This document shows, one piece after another, positions 52,564-64,000 of a stretch of 64,000 bases of DNA. This DNA is from Zonotrichia leucophrys gambelii (Eukaryota > Chordata > Aves > Passeriformes > Passerellidae). The stretch is taken from the NCBI RefSeq assembly GCF_028769735.1, contig NC_088177.1:10480599-10544598 (forward strand), read 5' to 3'. Below the pieces are notes generated by a model. It had not been told where the DNA came from and did not search any database. It worked only from the letters and a program-made list of their open reading frames with translations. A program made the translations under genes and the position numbers. Within the stretch, counting starts at the first letter, position 1, and every line of letters starts with the position of its first letter.

Positions 52564-55500
52564 GTAATGGACTTCCACCTTCCCCCCACCCTGTCCTCCC
52601 CCACCAGCCCCTGTTGTGTGTGTTAAAAGTGCCGCGTTTCTCCTTGCTCTGCCCACAGCGCCGGTGTCCTGCGGGAGCCCGTGTCCCTGGGGGGGCAGTG
52701 CGAGCACGTCTTCTGCCTGTGAGTACCGGGGCCGCCGCCGTGCTGTGGGAAAGGACCGGGAATGGGCACGGCTGGGGCCTGCTGCTCCTCCCGGGGAGCT
52801 GAGGGGGACAGGAGAGCGGGAGCCGCTGTTCACCTGAGGGTCTCATGTAGAAATTCTGGTTTAGGCTTCAGGATGCTGGCCAAGTGTGAGGGGAGCTTTC
52901 AGTGTGGTGGAGGGAATTGTCTGCTTGTAGTGAGGTGTGAGGTAAAAATCCAAAACAACCTGCAGTTCGCATCACCCTCAACTCCTTTCTTTTCACATAA
53001 AGAAAAAAGAGCGGCTTGGGAAGGTGTTTCCTGTTTCCGAGGGGGTTTTCCTCTGCCCCTGAGGGCTGGGTGGTGCTTGTTGTTGGTTTGGCCTTCTGCC
53101 AAGGCTTTGCTCCTTCATTTCTGCTGCTGTGCCTGTTGCTGTTCTCACACACATCCAAACATTGGCATAGGCAGGCTTACCTCTGCTTAGAGTTGGTCAA
53201 ATAATCTGAGTGCTTCAAAAAACTGAACTTAATCTAACTTCAACTTTTAACTTAAACTGACATTAATTAGAAACGTTCTGCCAGCGAAGCGCTTCTGAGG
53301 TGGCGGTGGTCAGGTTGCCTGTTGTGAGATAACTCACTGCATTGTCAATACAGGCTGGGGCTGAAATATTTGTGCCCCAGAGCTGCCTTTGGGGAATATT
53401 TTGGCCACCGTCACGGCATGCACATGCAAGCACGGGGAGTTAAAAAGTCTGCCTGTGTTTTAGAGTTTCTCTGCACAGCACAGGTGTAAGCAGTCTGGTA
53501 AAATCCTACCTTTGTCAGGGTGAAGAAGAAAGATACTGTCTAACCTCTACTTGTAAACCAGCGTAGATACTCAGCTTTATGTCCTGTTATAGTCAGGATA
53601 TATCAGTAAAGGCTGAAGAAACCCTCTCTTCTTCATGAGTGTGTATCCGCTCTCTATCTTCAGCTGCACTTTTCTTGTTGAAGGCTTGAAAGGTAAAATA
53701 CAAGCAGAATATTTACTGGCTTTTAAAGGAGTAACTGATGGTGGGACAGGTGCCCTCAGCATCTCTTTCCCAGTATGCATGTACTAAAAGGTGCACAGGT
53801 GATTTATTTCTCTCCAGACACGTGTTCTTTCCCAGCTGTGGCCACTGATTGCTGTAGAAGGCTCTTGAAGAGGGGCCTTTTACAGGGGCACATAGGGACA
53901 GGGTTAAGGGGAATGGCTTCACCCTGAAAGACAGCAGGTTTACTTTGGATATTGGGAAGAAATTCCTCCCTGTGAGGGTGGAGAGGCACAGGGTGCCCAG
54001 AGCAGCTGTGGCTGCCCCTGGAAGTGTCCAAGGCCAGGCTGGACAGGGCTTGGAGCACCCTGGGATAGTGGGAAGTCCCTGCCATGACAGGAGGTGGAAT
54101 GAGATGGGCCTTAAGGTCCCTCCCAGCTGGAACCGTTGTATGATTCTGCTGTTTGAAGGAATTTTTAAAATTATTTATTTCATTTATGCAACATACCTAC
54201 GGATCATTTTGTAAATTAACCCGCAGAAACTTGTAAAAATTATTTATAAGCATGAACATGTGGTTTAATAAATGTAATTGTTCAGCTGTTGGGCATCTAA
54301 GGCCTTGTGGTTTTATTTTGGATAACCTCTGTGTACTCTAGGTGATAGATGTAAATCACCCACTGTTGGTTAGAGTTTTGTGGGGTTTTTCAAGAAAAAA
54401 TTTCCAAATATCAAGGGGACAGTGCAGTTTGTATTGATGAGGCTGGAAGGAACAGCTAACAGGAGTTTTAAGCACTCATTAGCAGCTATTTCTTGCTCCA
54501 GGAAAAGGAGTTTATTTGCTGTTATCTGAGATATTGTTGTGCCTGATCTTTTCTCTCCTTTATCCCTGACCTTTTAGCAGCAATTCCATCTGTCCTTTGA
54601 TGATTGAGTCTTGGGCAGTGGCTATTTTTTAAACTTAACCTAAGGAAATTCAGATTAATTTCTTTAGAAGCAAATTAGGTACTTCCAATAATATTTGCAG
54701 CCATTATGAACTATTCTCAAAACTAAATTACATAAAACCACAACGTATTTGCCACACCTTTATAATCTCTCCAGTGGATCCAAGTTGCTGCTATTTCAGT
54801 TACAACTCAATTGTCTGCCTGCATATTGTCCACTGATGTTTAACTGTTGAAATATAAATTTCCAGTACCTTTTTTGTAACCCTGCAGTCAACATGAGTTA
54901 AATTCTGTTGTATCTTAAAGAAGTGCTCTCAGCTCTGACTTCAGGTCTTATCCCTGGCCTAATCAAAGAATAAAAGATTTTAAGCTGCTTTGGGGAGAGT
55001 AGTATTAGTGAGTAAATTGTTTCCCCACCTATCCCACCACGATGATCTGACATAAATGCTGTGAAAGAGAGCAGTGATCAAATACTCTGAGCACCTGGAG
55101 ATCCTCATGGGAAATGTTCACACAGGTGAAAGTTCTTCACAGCACCAAGCAAATTTTAAGTAGGAGAAAGTGGAAATTGTTGTTTACTATGGCACTGGTT
55201 TAAAAATGGAAGGCTGCAGAATAGCAGATGTAGAAGAATTTGTGGTTTTAACAGAGAAGCCTGATTGTTAGCTGGAGTCAAACAGCAATGGAAATTTGGG
55301 TCAGTTTGTGAGGCACTGTGTTTTTCATGGCTGCCCTGACAAAGCTTGGGAAGTGGGTTGCTTAATTTCATGTTCAGCCATGGTAAATGTGTCCTGTGTT
55401 TGTGACTAACTCATGTGGGCTTTGCTGCAATGCCCCAATAAGAGGTTGTGGCTGGGCTGTGGCACGGCTGATGGTGGGTGCAGCGGATAACTCCCCTGTG

Positions 55501-58500
55501 TGATAAATAGGTATGATTCATGCTGATAAAAATTGAAACAGTAATCAATATTGATACAGTAATTAATATTTGAGAATAATAAAATAGTTAATAGTTAAAT
55601 GTTGTAATGCCAAAGAAGAAATGGAAAGGAGGGGCTCCACCCACCCCCCTTCCCAGCAGATGTTCTCAAGGACCACAGGAAAGAAGCTGAAGATACAGTT
55701 GCTAAAAATGACCAAGAACCTGGCTGGGTCCAAGAAAATGCTAATTATAAGGGACTTATTGCTTTGATATGTAGATGCAGTGATATGTTAGTCTTGGCTT
55801 ACATTGTACTGGCTTGGTGCGCATGTGTAACCCAAAGGTGAATTAAAGGACAACGAAGAAGACTCCAGGGCCTTCATCAGTGACGACCCCCAAAGACTTG
55901 TGCGACCACCAAACCGAGTGGTGGCGCATGCGTGGTAAAGGTGGTAATGAGGGCGGAGACAGAGAAGTGACGAACCGAAAATGGGAGGAGATGGCATTGA
56001 CACATGGCATATGAGGGGTGACTTTTACTTGGCAAGCTTGGACGTGAAGTGGCAAGGGTCATTGAACCCTGCCCTCTGTACCCCGCGGTATTTTTTTTGC
56101 TTATGTGCTATTATTTGAACCAAATTATCCCTTATTTATATATTTTCTAAACTATTCAATTAAAATTGTTGCTACCTTAAATATTGTTTGGTTTTTTTTG
56201 ATGGGATAATTGGGCAAACATAAAACCTGGATGATGTGTTCTCCCTTTGCCTCGCAGGTCCTGCGTGGGTGACAGCGTTGGCAGCGGGTGCCCCGTGTGC
56301 CACGTGCCAGCCTGGGTGCAGGACGCGCAGATCAACCGGCAGCTGGATAACATGATCCAGCTGTGCAGCCAGCTGCGGCAGCTCCTGAGCAGCCACACCG
56401 CAGGTGAGGCTCACCCCTGGCGGCTGCTCACTCCAGGCCACCCCTTTTCATTGTCCAGCAAATGAGCAGTGCAGCCCTGCTTCAAATTCCCTGAGGCTGC
56501 TCCAAATCGTGTTTGGAAAATGTGATTTGCTCGTTCTTTGAATCTGTTTTGGTCATTAGAATCAGTTTTCCAAAATGAGATGAAAGTGGGAGAGATTGCT
56601 GAGTCACGGGGCACAGGTTGCCATATCTTATGGGAGCCCCTGTGTGTAAAGTTCTACATTAAAGAATGAATGCATGTCTTCTCCTGCCTCTGGGTTGCTG
56701 TGCGCTGACTGAGCCGTGCCTGCTGTCCCAGTCATTTTCAGTTCAGGGTTTTTGCACATGGGAAAAACGATCTGTGTCCTTTGCCTAAAAAGGGGGAAGA
56801 AGCAAGTCTTAACTCATTTGTTTTCTGGTCCCTAACAATGAGCTAATCTGCTGCAGTGAAGTTTTGTCGTTGCTGACTGTGCTAGGAGATTGCAGAGAAT
56901 GTACTCTGGGAATGAATCTCTATCAAATTTTAGGTTGTTTGTCAAAGTGGGAAAAAGTGTAGTGAAATAAACATTAGGTGATTGTGTGTTTCTTCTGCAA
57001 GCTCAGAGAGGAGCATTTATGTAATACCAAGCTTTAGAAAACATTCATTTACTTGTCAGATACAGAATAGGTAATTCTTCCTTCATTGTTGCTTTCTAAT
57101 ATGTTTGTCTAAGTTAAAGATTCCTTTTCTGTGTGCAATCCCATCAGCACCTTCACTCATTTATGGAATATCTCTTTATTGGCACCAAAATGGATTTTAA
57201 GTGGCGAGGCTGGAAGCCTGTGTCCAAGTGTAAAGAAATACATTTTATATAGGTATAAAATCCTATGGTGATTAAATCTTCTGGAGCATAGAAAACAGAT
57301 GATGGCCTAAATAGGATTTCAGGGAAACATTTTTAGGGATGAAGGCTTTTAAAAGCACAATCGGGAGAGAATCATTCTGAGAGGAGCTGTTTGTGATACT
57401 ATAAATAAACCATTTAAAATACAACATGGTAGCATTATTGATACTGTTTAGATGTTTTGGAGAGCTCTTAAAGATGGATTAACTCTTAAAAATTGGTCTG
57501 ATGTTTAACTGTACTAAAAAATGAGCAGTACATTTAATCCCATAATTCTTCTAAAATGAAGTGTGTGTGGTGTGGCTGGGCCACAGAACTAAGTGAGGTT
57601 CTTTTTATCATTATTTTTATCATCATTTTGTTCTGACTTAAAAGCAGACAGAAAATAGAAGTTTACAAGACTGTTTTATAGAAATGATTTGGGAGATGCC
57701 TTTCTGTCACTTGGAATCTTTGCAGCGTGCCAAGGATTTGCACAGTGGCCTTTGGGATGTGGGATACTGAGGGTGGGAGAAATTCCTCCCCAGCTGTGAT
57801 AGTTCACTGTCAGGAATGGCCTGAATTGATAAATAAATGAGCACACCTCTAAGAACAGCCAATTTTATATTGGGGGAAAAAAATATGGGTGAAAATCACA
57901 GCTTGAGAGATTTTGAGAGCAAATTCTTCAGGATGTTTTGTCCCTCACCTCCCATAGATGTCTGGATCCATGAAGTTCTGCCTTGAACTTAATGTATCCA
58001 AAGAGAAATATGTTTGAGTTTGGAGAATCATGGCTTCTCTTCTCTTGTTAAGGACTTGCTTTCATGTTCTTACAGCACTGCACTTCTGTCAACAATATTT
58101 TCTTTTCTTTTATGTTAGAAGGTCAGAAATTGTACTTCATGTTCCACTAAAGGAAGTAGACCGAAAAATCAATCTTTCAGTGCAGGAAAGGAAGAGAAGC
58201 AGTTGAAAATAATATTTCTGTATATTTATGTTTTATGTCCCTTTTGCACATTTGCTTGTTTTGAGACAGTTGTGGTGTCTCTTGAATCTTGAATCTGAAA
58301 TTTCTAAGTTCATCCTGCTAGTAATTTTCTTTGTCTCTGACAGAGCTAGTGCATGCAGTAAGTTGTGTATTTTTCTTTTAAAAAACCCCATGGAAGTGCC
58401 GTGACTGAAAAGGATGGGGTTAAGCTCACACTGAATATTTCAAATACAAAAATCCCTGTACCCTGAGGTTCCACAGTAGACATGAGAGGGATCTCACTTT

Positions 58501-61500
58501 TTATTCCATTGGGATAAAAATAGCTTCTGCCAAACAGCATGTGCATTGTAAGGAGCAGCAGCAAATAATTCAGGAAAGACTGCACAAAACAGCTAATACT
58601 TCCCTTTTAAATTAGAGGGAAACACAGCCAATGACACTCCTGGGGTGACTGAAGATGAATTGACAAACAAACCTGAAACTGGCTGGAAAATGCAAATTCT
58701 AGGTGGAAAATTCAAGCTATAGGTAGGAAATGCTGAGCCTCCAAATGAATTCGCTTGTTGGAGGTTTTTTGTGCTTAGTCCATGGCAAGATGAGAAGAGG
58801 TGCCTGAATTTTTGGCTGCCCTGTGCTGTACCTTTGTAAGGGTGAAGGGAAGCTGGCACCACAGGTGGGGTGTCTGCACTCAAACCCTTCAGCTCTGATG
58901 TGGAAGTGTCCAAGGCACGTTGGGAACTGACACTGGTGGGATGATGGGCTCCATGGGTGGAACCATGGGCATAGTGCACATGAAACACTAGATTTGTTGA
59001 TTTACAGTGATCATTTTGAAAGAGAAGTTGTAAATACTTTTCTGTGTAATGTTCTTAAAAAAGAATAGATTGTTTTAAATTCTCAGAACCATCACCAAGC
59101 GTTTATAGTTGATTTTACCTTATTCTTTGTAGCAATCTGCTTCAGTTTTACACATCAAACAGAAAGCCTTCCTCCTTCTCCTTCACAGCTACACCTTGCA
59201 GGAGATGGTCAAAGCTTCCCAAGCTGGTGCTGGTGTTGGTGGACAGTCAGTGAGATCAATCAGCCTTTACAGTATCATGACTCTGTTTCACATTTACTGG
59301 GTGTGGAACTCCTGTTGTAACAGATTACATTGCATTTCATGGCTGCTGGGACATCTTTCATGGCATCTAAAGATTCAGTTTTGAATAGCTGGAATTTCTC
59401 CCTTTCCCCTTTGGTGTTGAATACTTAACTTGCCAAATGATCACTCTTCAGTGAAGGCACTAATGTTGCACAGATGGTACCAAAGCTCTTCCCTTTGATT
59501 TTTAATACGGGACTAGTTTGTCAAAGAGATTTCTCAACTTCTGTTCTGAAACCCATAATAGAGAATAATTGGAAAGACACACAATGTGCATCATTATTTT
59601 CCTTTGATGCAGATTAATGATAGCTAAACCACATTTTCTAATTGCTCCTTTTTCCCCTGCACTAGGCTGCTATTGCACTGCAGCAGAACTTGGAGCTCTG
59701 GTTGCAAGGCACTGACCATCTCCTGGTATTTTTGTGTACTCTCAACCCTTTTAACATTTAAGAAATCCAACTCTATTAAATGCCAGCGTGGAGAAACTTG
59801 TGCTTATTAACTCTAAATTAGAAATAATTCAGTTGCTGCATTGTGTATCTGAATGTTACATTTAATAGGTAATGGAGACTAAATTTACTGCATTTATTAT
59901 AGGCTGATTCTAGTACTGTTATTGTGGATGCTCTTTATGCTCTTGCAAATGCTTAAAATCTAGAATTAGTAAGGAATGCTCTACTGATTTACCTTGTCTA
60001 AATGCCTCTGAAAATTTTTGTGAGGACACTTATGTATTAAAAAGACAATTAAATCAAAATCATAATAGTAATACTTTACAATCCTGTTAAAATCCAAGCT
60101 CTGGCTTCAAACACAGAGACAGCAGAGAATTCATTGGGATTGATTTTATTGTGAGCAATTTTCTCTGAAGGTACTTTAACTGAATGAACTTAGCTACCAG
60201 ATAATACCCTCTTTATATAAATTAACATTTACTTATTAAATCATAAGAACTTCCTTTCAGCTTCTTGGCTCTGCATCTCCCCTCTTTATTTCTCCCTCTC
60301 CCAGCTCTGGGTCCATCAAAAGGTTTGATTTTCAGGGGAGGCAAATTGGCTATTTGTCCAAGTTGCTTGTACCTTGTACACTTTGGAAATGGAGGAAGGG
60401 GTAGCAGAAAATGCAATTTCCTGCCCTGGGTGTGCAGGGCCGGCCTCTGGGTGGAGTGAATCTCTGTCATCCTCTAATCATGTCCCCTGAGTGCCTCCCT
60501 GTTCTAGAACTTCAAAACCACTCCTTGGCAAGTATTTATTTAGCATGTTATATTTCCAGCAGGTTTTTAATAGCCTGGCTGGTAAATCCCTGCTGAGCAA
60601 GCAGCAATGAGCAGATCAGTGCAGGAAGCCTGGTGGTGGATTTTTCACAGGCTTTGCTGCTGCCACAAGTGGTACAGCCAGAGTAAATGCTGCATTGTGT
60701 TCTGCTGCTTTAGATCATACTTCTGAAGGACACTGCCTTTGATTGAATTTGTCACTTGGACTTTAAAGTCTTGCTGTGCTACACACATCAAAAAGAATTC
60801 TGGCCATCCTAAAATTGTTGCACAAATGACTTCTGCAAGCTGATTTTATTATTTCTCTTTACTTGGGGATGACTGATTCTTTTAGCAAGGTAAATGTTTG
60901 ACAAGGAGATGTGTTAGTTTGTGTAAACACTGGCAAGATGAGAAAATAGTCACTTGTGTTTTATATTTTGCATCTGTTTGCAATCAAGCTTTTCCTTTTT
61001 TTAGATGTTATTGGCAGAATGAGAGTGGATGTGTTCTCAAGGCTAGCTAGTTCTGAGATTTCAGTCTCAATTTCAGTGCTTTTTCTCTTGTTTGTACCAG
61101 CCCAGCCTTAGAGGAAAACCAAATAGCTGCAGTTCTGTATTGATGATTATCTTTAGTGGCTAAATGATTGATTAACTAGCCTCCAGCTGTATTCTTAATG
61201 ATGCTTTTGGCCTGATGGCTTTCATATTCCTCTAGCTGAATCTAATATGTAACAGGATTTAATTCCAGGGGTAAGTAGGGTAATTGAAATCAAGATTAAG
61301 GAAACATTTAACTTTGCAATATTGCTTTAAAAGACAACTGAATGCCTGTTTTAGTGTTGAATTACTAGCTGCACAGTTCTCTTTTAAGTGGAGTTTCAAA
61401 AGCACTTGTTGTGACTAAGGGATTGGAACCAGTGTGTTTGTTGCCATGAGTTTATCCCAGCTTGCTATGAAAAGCTGGCTGTAGTTACTAACAGCAAAAA

Positions 61501-63723
61501 TAGAAGGTGTGGAGATAATAAATCAGCCCTAGAAACTTGATGCACTGAAGTGAAAGTGATAGATTGTTGCTGTGAGTGTCTGTCATTTTTAATAATTGAG
61601 ACTTTATGTTGCTTGTTTTAAGAATACTTAAAACTCTCCCCTCCCTTCTAATCTTGGTCTTAGTGCTGCTTCAAAACAGAATTCATATTGGTTTTGTTTG
61701 ATTGTTATAAATCACCAAGACTTTTGTGAGTGGTAGTCCCTGAAGTTTGAGGCAACAGGAAGAATGAGTTGTGCATTTACTTTGTCCAGATAACCTAAAA
61801 TAACACCAGTTCAGAATGAAGGAATTGGTAAAAAATCTGCTATGGTTATTTTGTGTCAAAAAGAAGGTAAAATTAAATTAGTGTCTAACTTTGAGGTCAC
61901 TTTACACTTCTTAATTTATTCTTAGGCCATTGAAGACAGTATTTATGTGCTCAGCCCTTGTTGTCAACTGTTATTTCATGTGCTGGGGGTACAGGATATT
62001 CCTGCATCATCCTGCTCATGGATTTGTAATGTGCTGTACAGTGTGATTTATAAAATTGCTCCACTGCATATTTTTAAAGAAATGTTTGAGATCATCAAAA
62101 TGCTTAGCTTCCTTGAAGTTATTTACTACACAGGGGTAAAGGATCAAATGACAGGACACAATTGCTTACACATTTTCTATATATATTCCTCTGCTTCATC
62201 TGCTATATCTGTGGAAACAGTCAAAGTTTTTCAGGAATGTTTGACATTTTTATAAGGACATTGCTTTTGCTTGCTTGCACCTATTTTTCCTTTCCATCTT
62301 TGGATGAACTCTAATACCTCTTTAAAAAATTGTTTCTGTGCTCTTTTATGTATGCACACGCCTCTTTGTCAACCCTATTTCCAAGGAAAACTCAGTGAGA
62401 AAACCAACCTTTGTCCTTTTCTGACCTGCTCAGAACTCTGCTGTGCTGTGAACCCTGACTGCTGAAGGAATTTATTTGCCAGGATGTTCATTGGCCTGTT
62501 GGATCTCTGAGCTCCAGAGGGGCATGTGGCCTGGCCTGGGCTTTTAGAGTCACTGTGTGTGACATCTCAGGAGTGTCACCTTGCCAGGGCTTTTAAAGTC
62601 ACCCCATGTGCCTTCTGAGAAGAAATGAAGGCACTCATAGATTGTATTTAGTAACACTTCATCAATCCTTGCAGTTGTTGTTATGATTTTTTTTTGCTTT
62701 GTGAGGTTCTGAAGAGTACTCCATAATTATTTTTCCCCTTTGCTCATGCACTTAGGTTCAGCAGAGGAGACATCCACACCCCCTGAGTCAGAGCTGGAGA
62801 AGAAGAGCAAGAAGGAGCAGATAAAAATGTGGTTCAGCCCCAGGAGCAGGAAGATTCGATGTGTTGTGAACAGGAGTCAGGCTGGCACTAAAAGCACTAA
62901 CCTTGCTCAAGACACATCTTCAGTTTATGATTTCTTTCCTTCCCCTCCTCATGAAAAGCCCTCTAAGCCAACAAAAAAAGCAACTCAGAGGCAGATGAAG
63001 AAGATGAAGAAGAAACACCTAGCAGACATTAACAAAGTGTGGAGCTTAGAGAAACCTGAGCAGAAAAAAGCTGAGAAGGCTCCCAAGGAGAAGTGTGTGA
63101 CCATCTGCAGTCAGCCAGTAGTGCTGTGCACTCAGGAACCAGAGGCCTCTGAGCACAGACCCCAGCAGGAGCCTGTCAAGGAAGCTGACTCCAGCAGCAA
63201 TGCAGAAGATGTGGAAGTTCTACCACAGGTGGAATCCCCAAAGAAAGATAACAGTGAGGTTGTGTGCTCTGCAGCAGAGAGCAAGGAAACACAAGGTGCT
63301 GCAGAGACACTGCTGTCAGGAGCAAATGAAGTGACACCCTTGAAACGTGGCAGGGAGCAGTGCAGGCTGCAGGGGACTCCTCAGTCCAAGAGAGCAAGGA
63401 GAAGTGAGAGGGGCATTCCTGGCCAGGCAGGCAGGCAGGCTGCTGCCTCAGAGCAGTCTCTGCAGGGCTCCCCCATCTCCCCAGCCCACATTTCCTCCTC
63501 TGCAGCCAAACTCACTGGCACTGCAATGAAGACAAGATCTGCAACCCTTCAAGTCACAAACAGTCCTTCACTTTCAGAGTCTCCCTCTACCCCATCCACT
63601 TCCAAGAGTTGCAGTCAAGGAGCAACACCACTCAGTCCTTCTGTGCTGAAATCCCCTGCTGTCAACTCCATTGCCAGAAGGAATTACAAGGGAGAGACTT
63701 TGCTCCATGTTGCTTCCATCAAG
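52409..63723 (+). CDS. BARD1: BARD1 (BRCA1-associated RING domain 1), 5' part, exons 1-4
   Basis: BARD1 pairs with BRCA1 through its RING domain to form a nuclear ubiquitin ligase acting on histone H2A and in homologous recombination. Exons: 52409-52563, 52659-52718, 56258-56403, 62756-63723, giving 443 codons. The RING ligands are all present: C49, C52, C66, H68, C71, C74, C83, C86. Block [16 protein letters not shown] (from residue 143), basic [13 protein letters not shown] and the start of ankyrin repeat 1 ([14 protein letters not shown], to 443) fix the identity. The rest of the ankyrin repeats and the two BRCT domains lie beyond the window. ATG 52409 is chosen because it gives 25 residues before an internal Met (52484) that matches the human Met1-Met26 arrangement; 52484 is an alternative start with a weaker context. 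Exons 1 and 2 are separated by just 95 bp. Confidence 0.95.
52659..52718 (+). CDS. BARD1: BARD1 exon 2: RING loop 1
   Basis: 60 bp: completes Cys 52, then [19 protein letters not shown]. It is one codon longer than the 57-bp human exon, because of Gln 65 before ligand Cys 66. The acceptor is tgcccacag; the donor is gtgagt. Confidence 0.92.
53873..54150 (+). mobile_element. CR1 LINE 3' end
   Basis: About 280 bp with consecutive CR1 landmarks: attgggaagaaattcctccc, gcccctggaagtgtccaagg, ggctggacagggcttggagc, gaggtggaatgagatgggcc and ggtccctcccagctggaacc, ending gtatgattctg. Longest CR1 piece in the window; no intact ORF. Confidence 0.85.
55497..56220 (+). mobile_element. LTR-like element, plus orientation, just upstream of BARD1 exon 3
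   Basis: Starts tgtgtgataaataggtatga and probably ends ...gggcaaaca (TG...CA). Includes a CpG-bearing middle part and ATTAAA at 56159-56164 near the 3' end. Recognised from general resemblance to songbird LTRs, so edges are approximate. If 56220 is right, only 37 bp lie between it and the exon 3 start. Confidence 0.5.
56258..56403 (+). CDS. BARD1: BARD1 exon 3: RING loop 2 and helix
   Basis: Encodes [20 protein letters not shown] with ligands Cys 74, 83 and 86, then [19 protein letters not shown], the helix that packs on BRCA1. The acceptor is gcctcgcag; the donor is gtgagg at 56404, phase 1. Confidence 0.95.
56404..62755. other. BARD1: BARD1 intron 3
   Basis: 6.35 kb, AT-rich, no gene or mobile element that I could recognise and no long reading frame. 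Confidence 0.75.
62756..63723 (+). CDS. BARD1: BARD1 exon 4
   Basis: 968 bp (human 950 bp). Encodes the low-complexity linker: a Lys-rich start, the conserved IKMWFSPRS block, a basic KKMKKKH nuclear-localisation-like stretch, a Ser/Pro-rich region, and the start of the first ankyrin repeat at the end. The donor gtagga at 63724 is at the same point (after ...ASIK) as in the human gene. Contains four CAGG units at 63424-63439. Confidence 0.95.
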
Positions 63724-64000
63724 GTAGGACCATCCCCTTCTAGCTCAGCTTTAGCAGAGTTTAAAAAGAATGTTGTTTTAAAAATATTCTGGAAACCTGT
63801 TACTTCAGAACATCCTATTTCAGGGAAGGAAATCTCACTCTATGTTTACTGAGAAGTTTCCAACCTGATTCTCTGATTTCATAAAGAAATAACTGATCAA
63901 AGATGATTGTAGTTGGAAACTCAAAGCATTACTGTGTCAGTTATACCTGTGTTAGTTCAGCTTTAAGCGGAGGTTTAAAAAGACAAAGTTGTTTAAAGAA
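63724..64000. other. BARD1: BARD1 intron 4, start
   Basis: The window ends inside this intron. The exon 4 frame stays open to a stop at 63850-63852, but the donor at 63724 and the loss of similarity to ankyrin repeats show that this part is intronic. Confidence 0.85.

Larger units (their letters stand above)
52719..56257. other. BARD1: BARD1 intron 2
   Basis: 3.5-kb intron between the RING exons. Contains a CR1 3' fragment (53873-54150) and a probable LTR (55497-56220) at its 3' end. I recognised nothing else in it. Confidence 0.8.

Noticed and set aside
52262..52846. 194- and 108-codon minus-strand open frames over the BARD1 promoter (possible divergent gene)
   Set aside because: Typical stop-poor reading of a CpG island; the peptides are Pro/Arg/Ala-rich and resemble no protein I know. 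A bidirectional non-coding transcript is possible but not shown by sequence.
63724..63852. BARD1 exon 4 frame continuing 43 codons
   Set aside because: A GT donor at 63724 matches the conserved exon 4 end and the extension has no ankyrin similarity; at most an intron-retention product.
1..64000. CRISPR arrays, operons, phage or other prokaryotic systems
   Set aside because: The window is a split-gene vertebrate locus; the tandem repeats found lack CRISPR spacer structure and no prokaryotic gene organisation is present.
1..64000. Intact retroviral genes linked to the LTRs
   Set aside because: Looked for long frames next to each LTR and found none; the elements appear to be solo or rearranged LTRs.

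Overview
This is a vertebrate nuclear window, almost certainly from a bird and probably a songbird. Three points support this: two split genes with GT-AG introns, CR1-type LINE 3' ends (near 24.1, 27.3 and 53.9 kb), and several LTR-like repeats of a kind I associate with passerine genomes. The lineage call rests on recognising repeats by eye and was not checked against a database.

Positions 1-36639 hold the 3' part of ABCA12 on the + strand. I could chain 32 coding exons through compatible splice phases into an open frame of 1547 residues ending at a TGA at 36637-36639. The fragment runs from just before the first transmembrane domain, through nucleotide-binding domain 1, the second extracellular loop, the second membrane domain and nucleotide-binding domain 2, to the short C-terminal tail. 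The N-terminal part of the protein lies upstream of the window. A likely 3' UTR follows, with a polyadenylation signal at 37873.

Positions ~37.9-52.2 kb are intergenic. I see no gene there. The region holds simple repeats, a minus-strand solo LTR (~42754-43311), a CTCF-like motif (39597-39612), several stretches that look like conserved non-coding DNA, and a striking inverted pair of LTRs (50558-51092 and 51243-51867) ending about 540 bp before the BARD1 start codon.

Positions ~52.2-64.0 kb hold the 5' part of BARD1 on the + strand: a CpG-island promoter with E2F-, NRF1- and Sp1-like sites, exons 1-3 encoding the RING domain, and the large exon 4 ending at the first ankyrin repeat. The window ends inside intron 4. 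Codons 1-443 are present, and the BRCT half lies downstream. ABCA12 followed by BARD1 in the same orientation matches the order in human 2q34-q35, so this is conserved synteny and not a functional operon. ABCA12 is a lipid transporter of epidermal secretory granules; BARD1 is the RING partner of BRCA1 in DNA repair.

No novel biochemical system is visible. The most unusual observations are structural: an 89-bp minisatellite that has copied the splice acceptor and first 22 coding bases of an ABCA12 exon, the inverted LTR pair before BARD1, an LTR abutting an ABCA12 splice donor, an LTR ending just before a BARD1 RING exon, and a one-residue insertion in the BARD1 RING domain.
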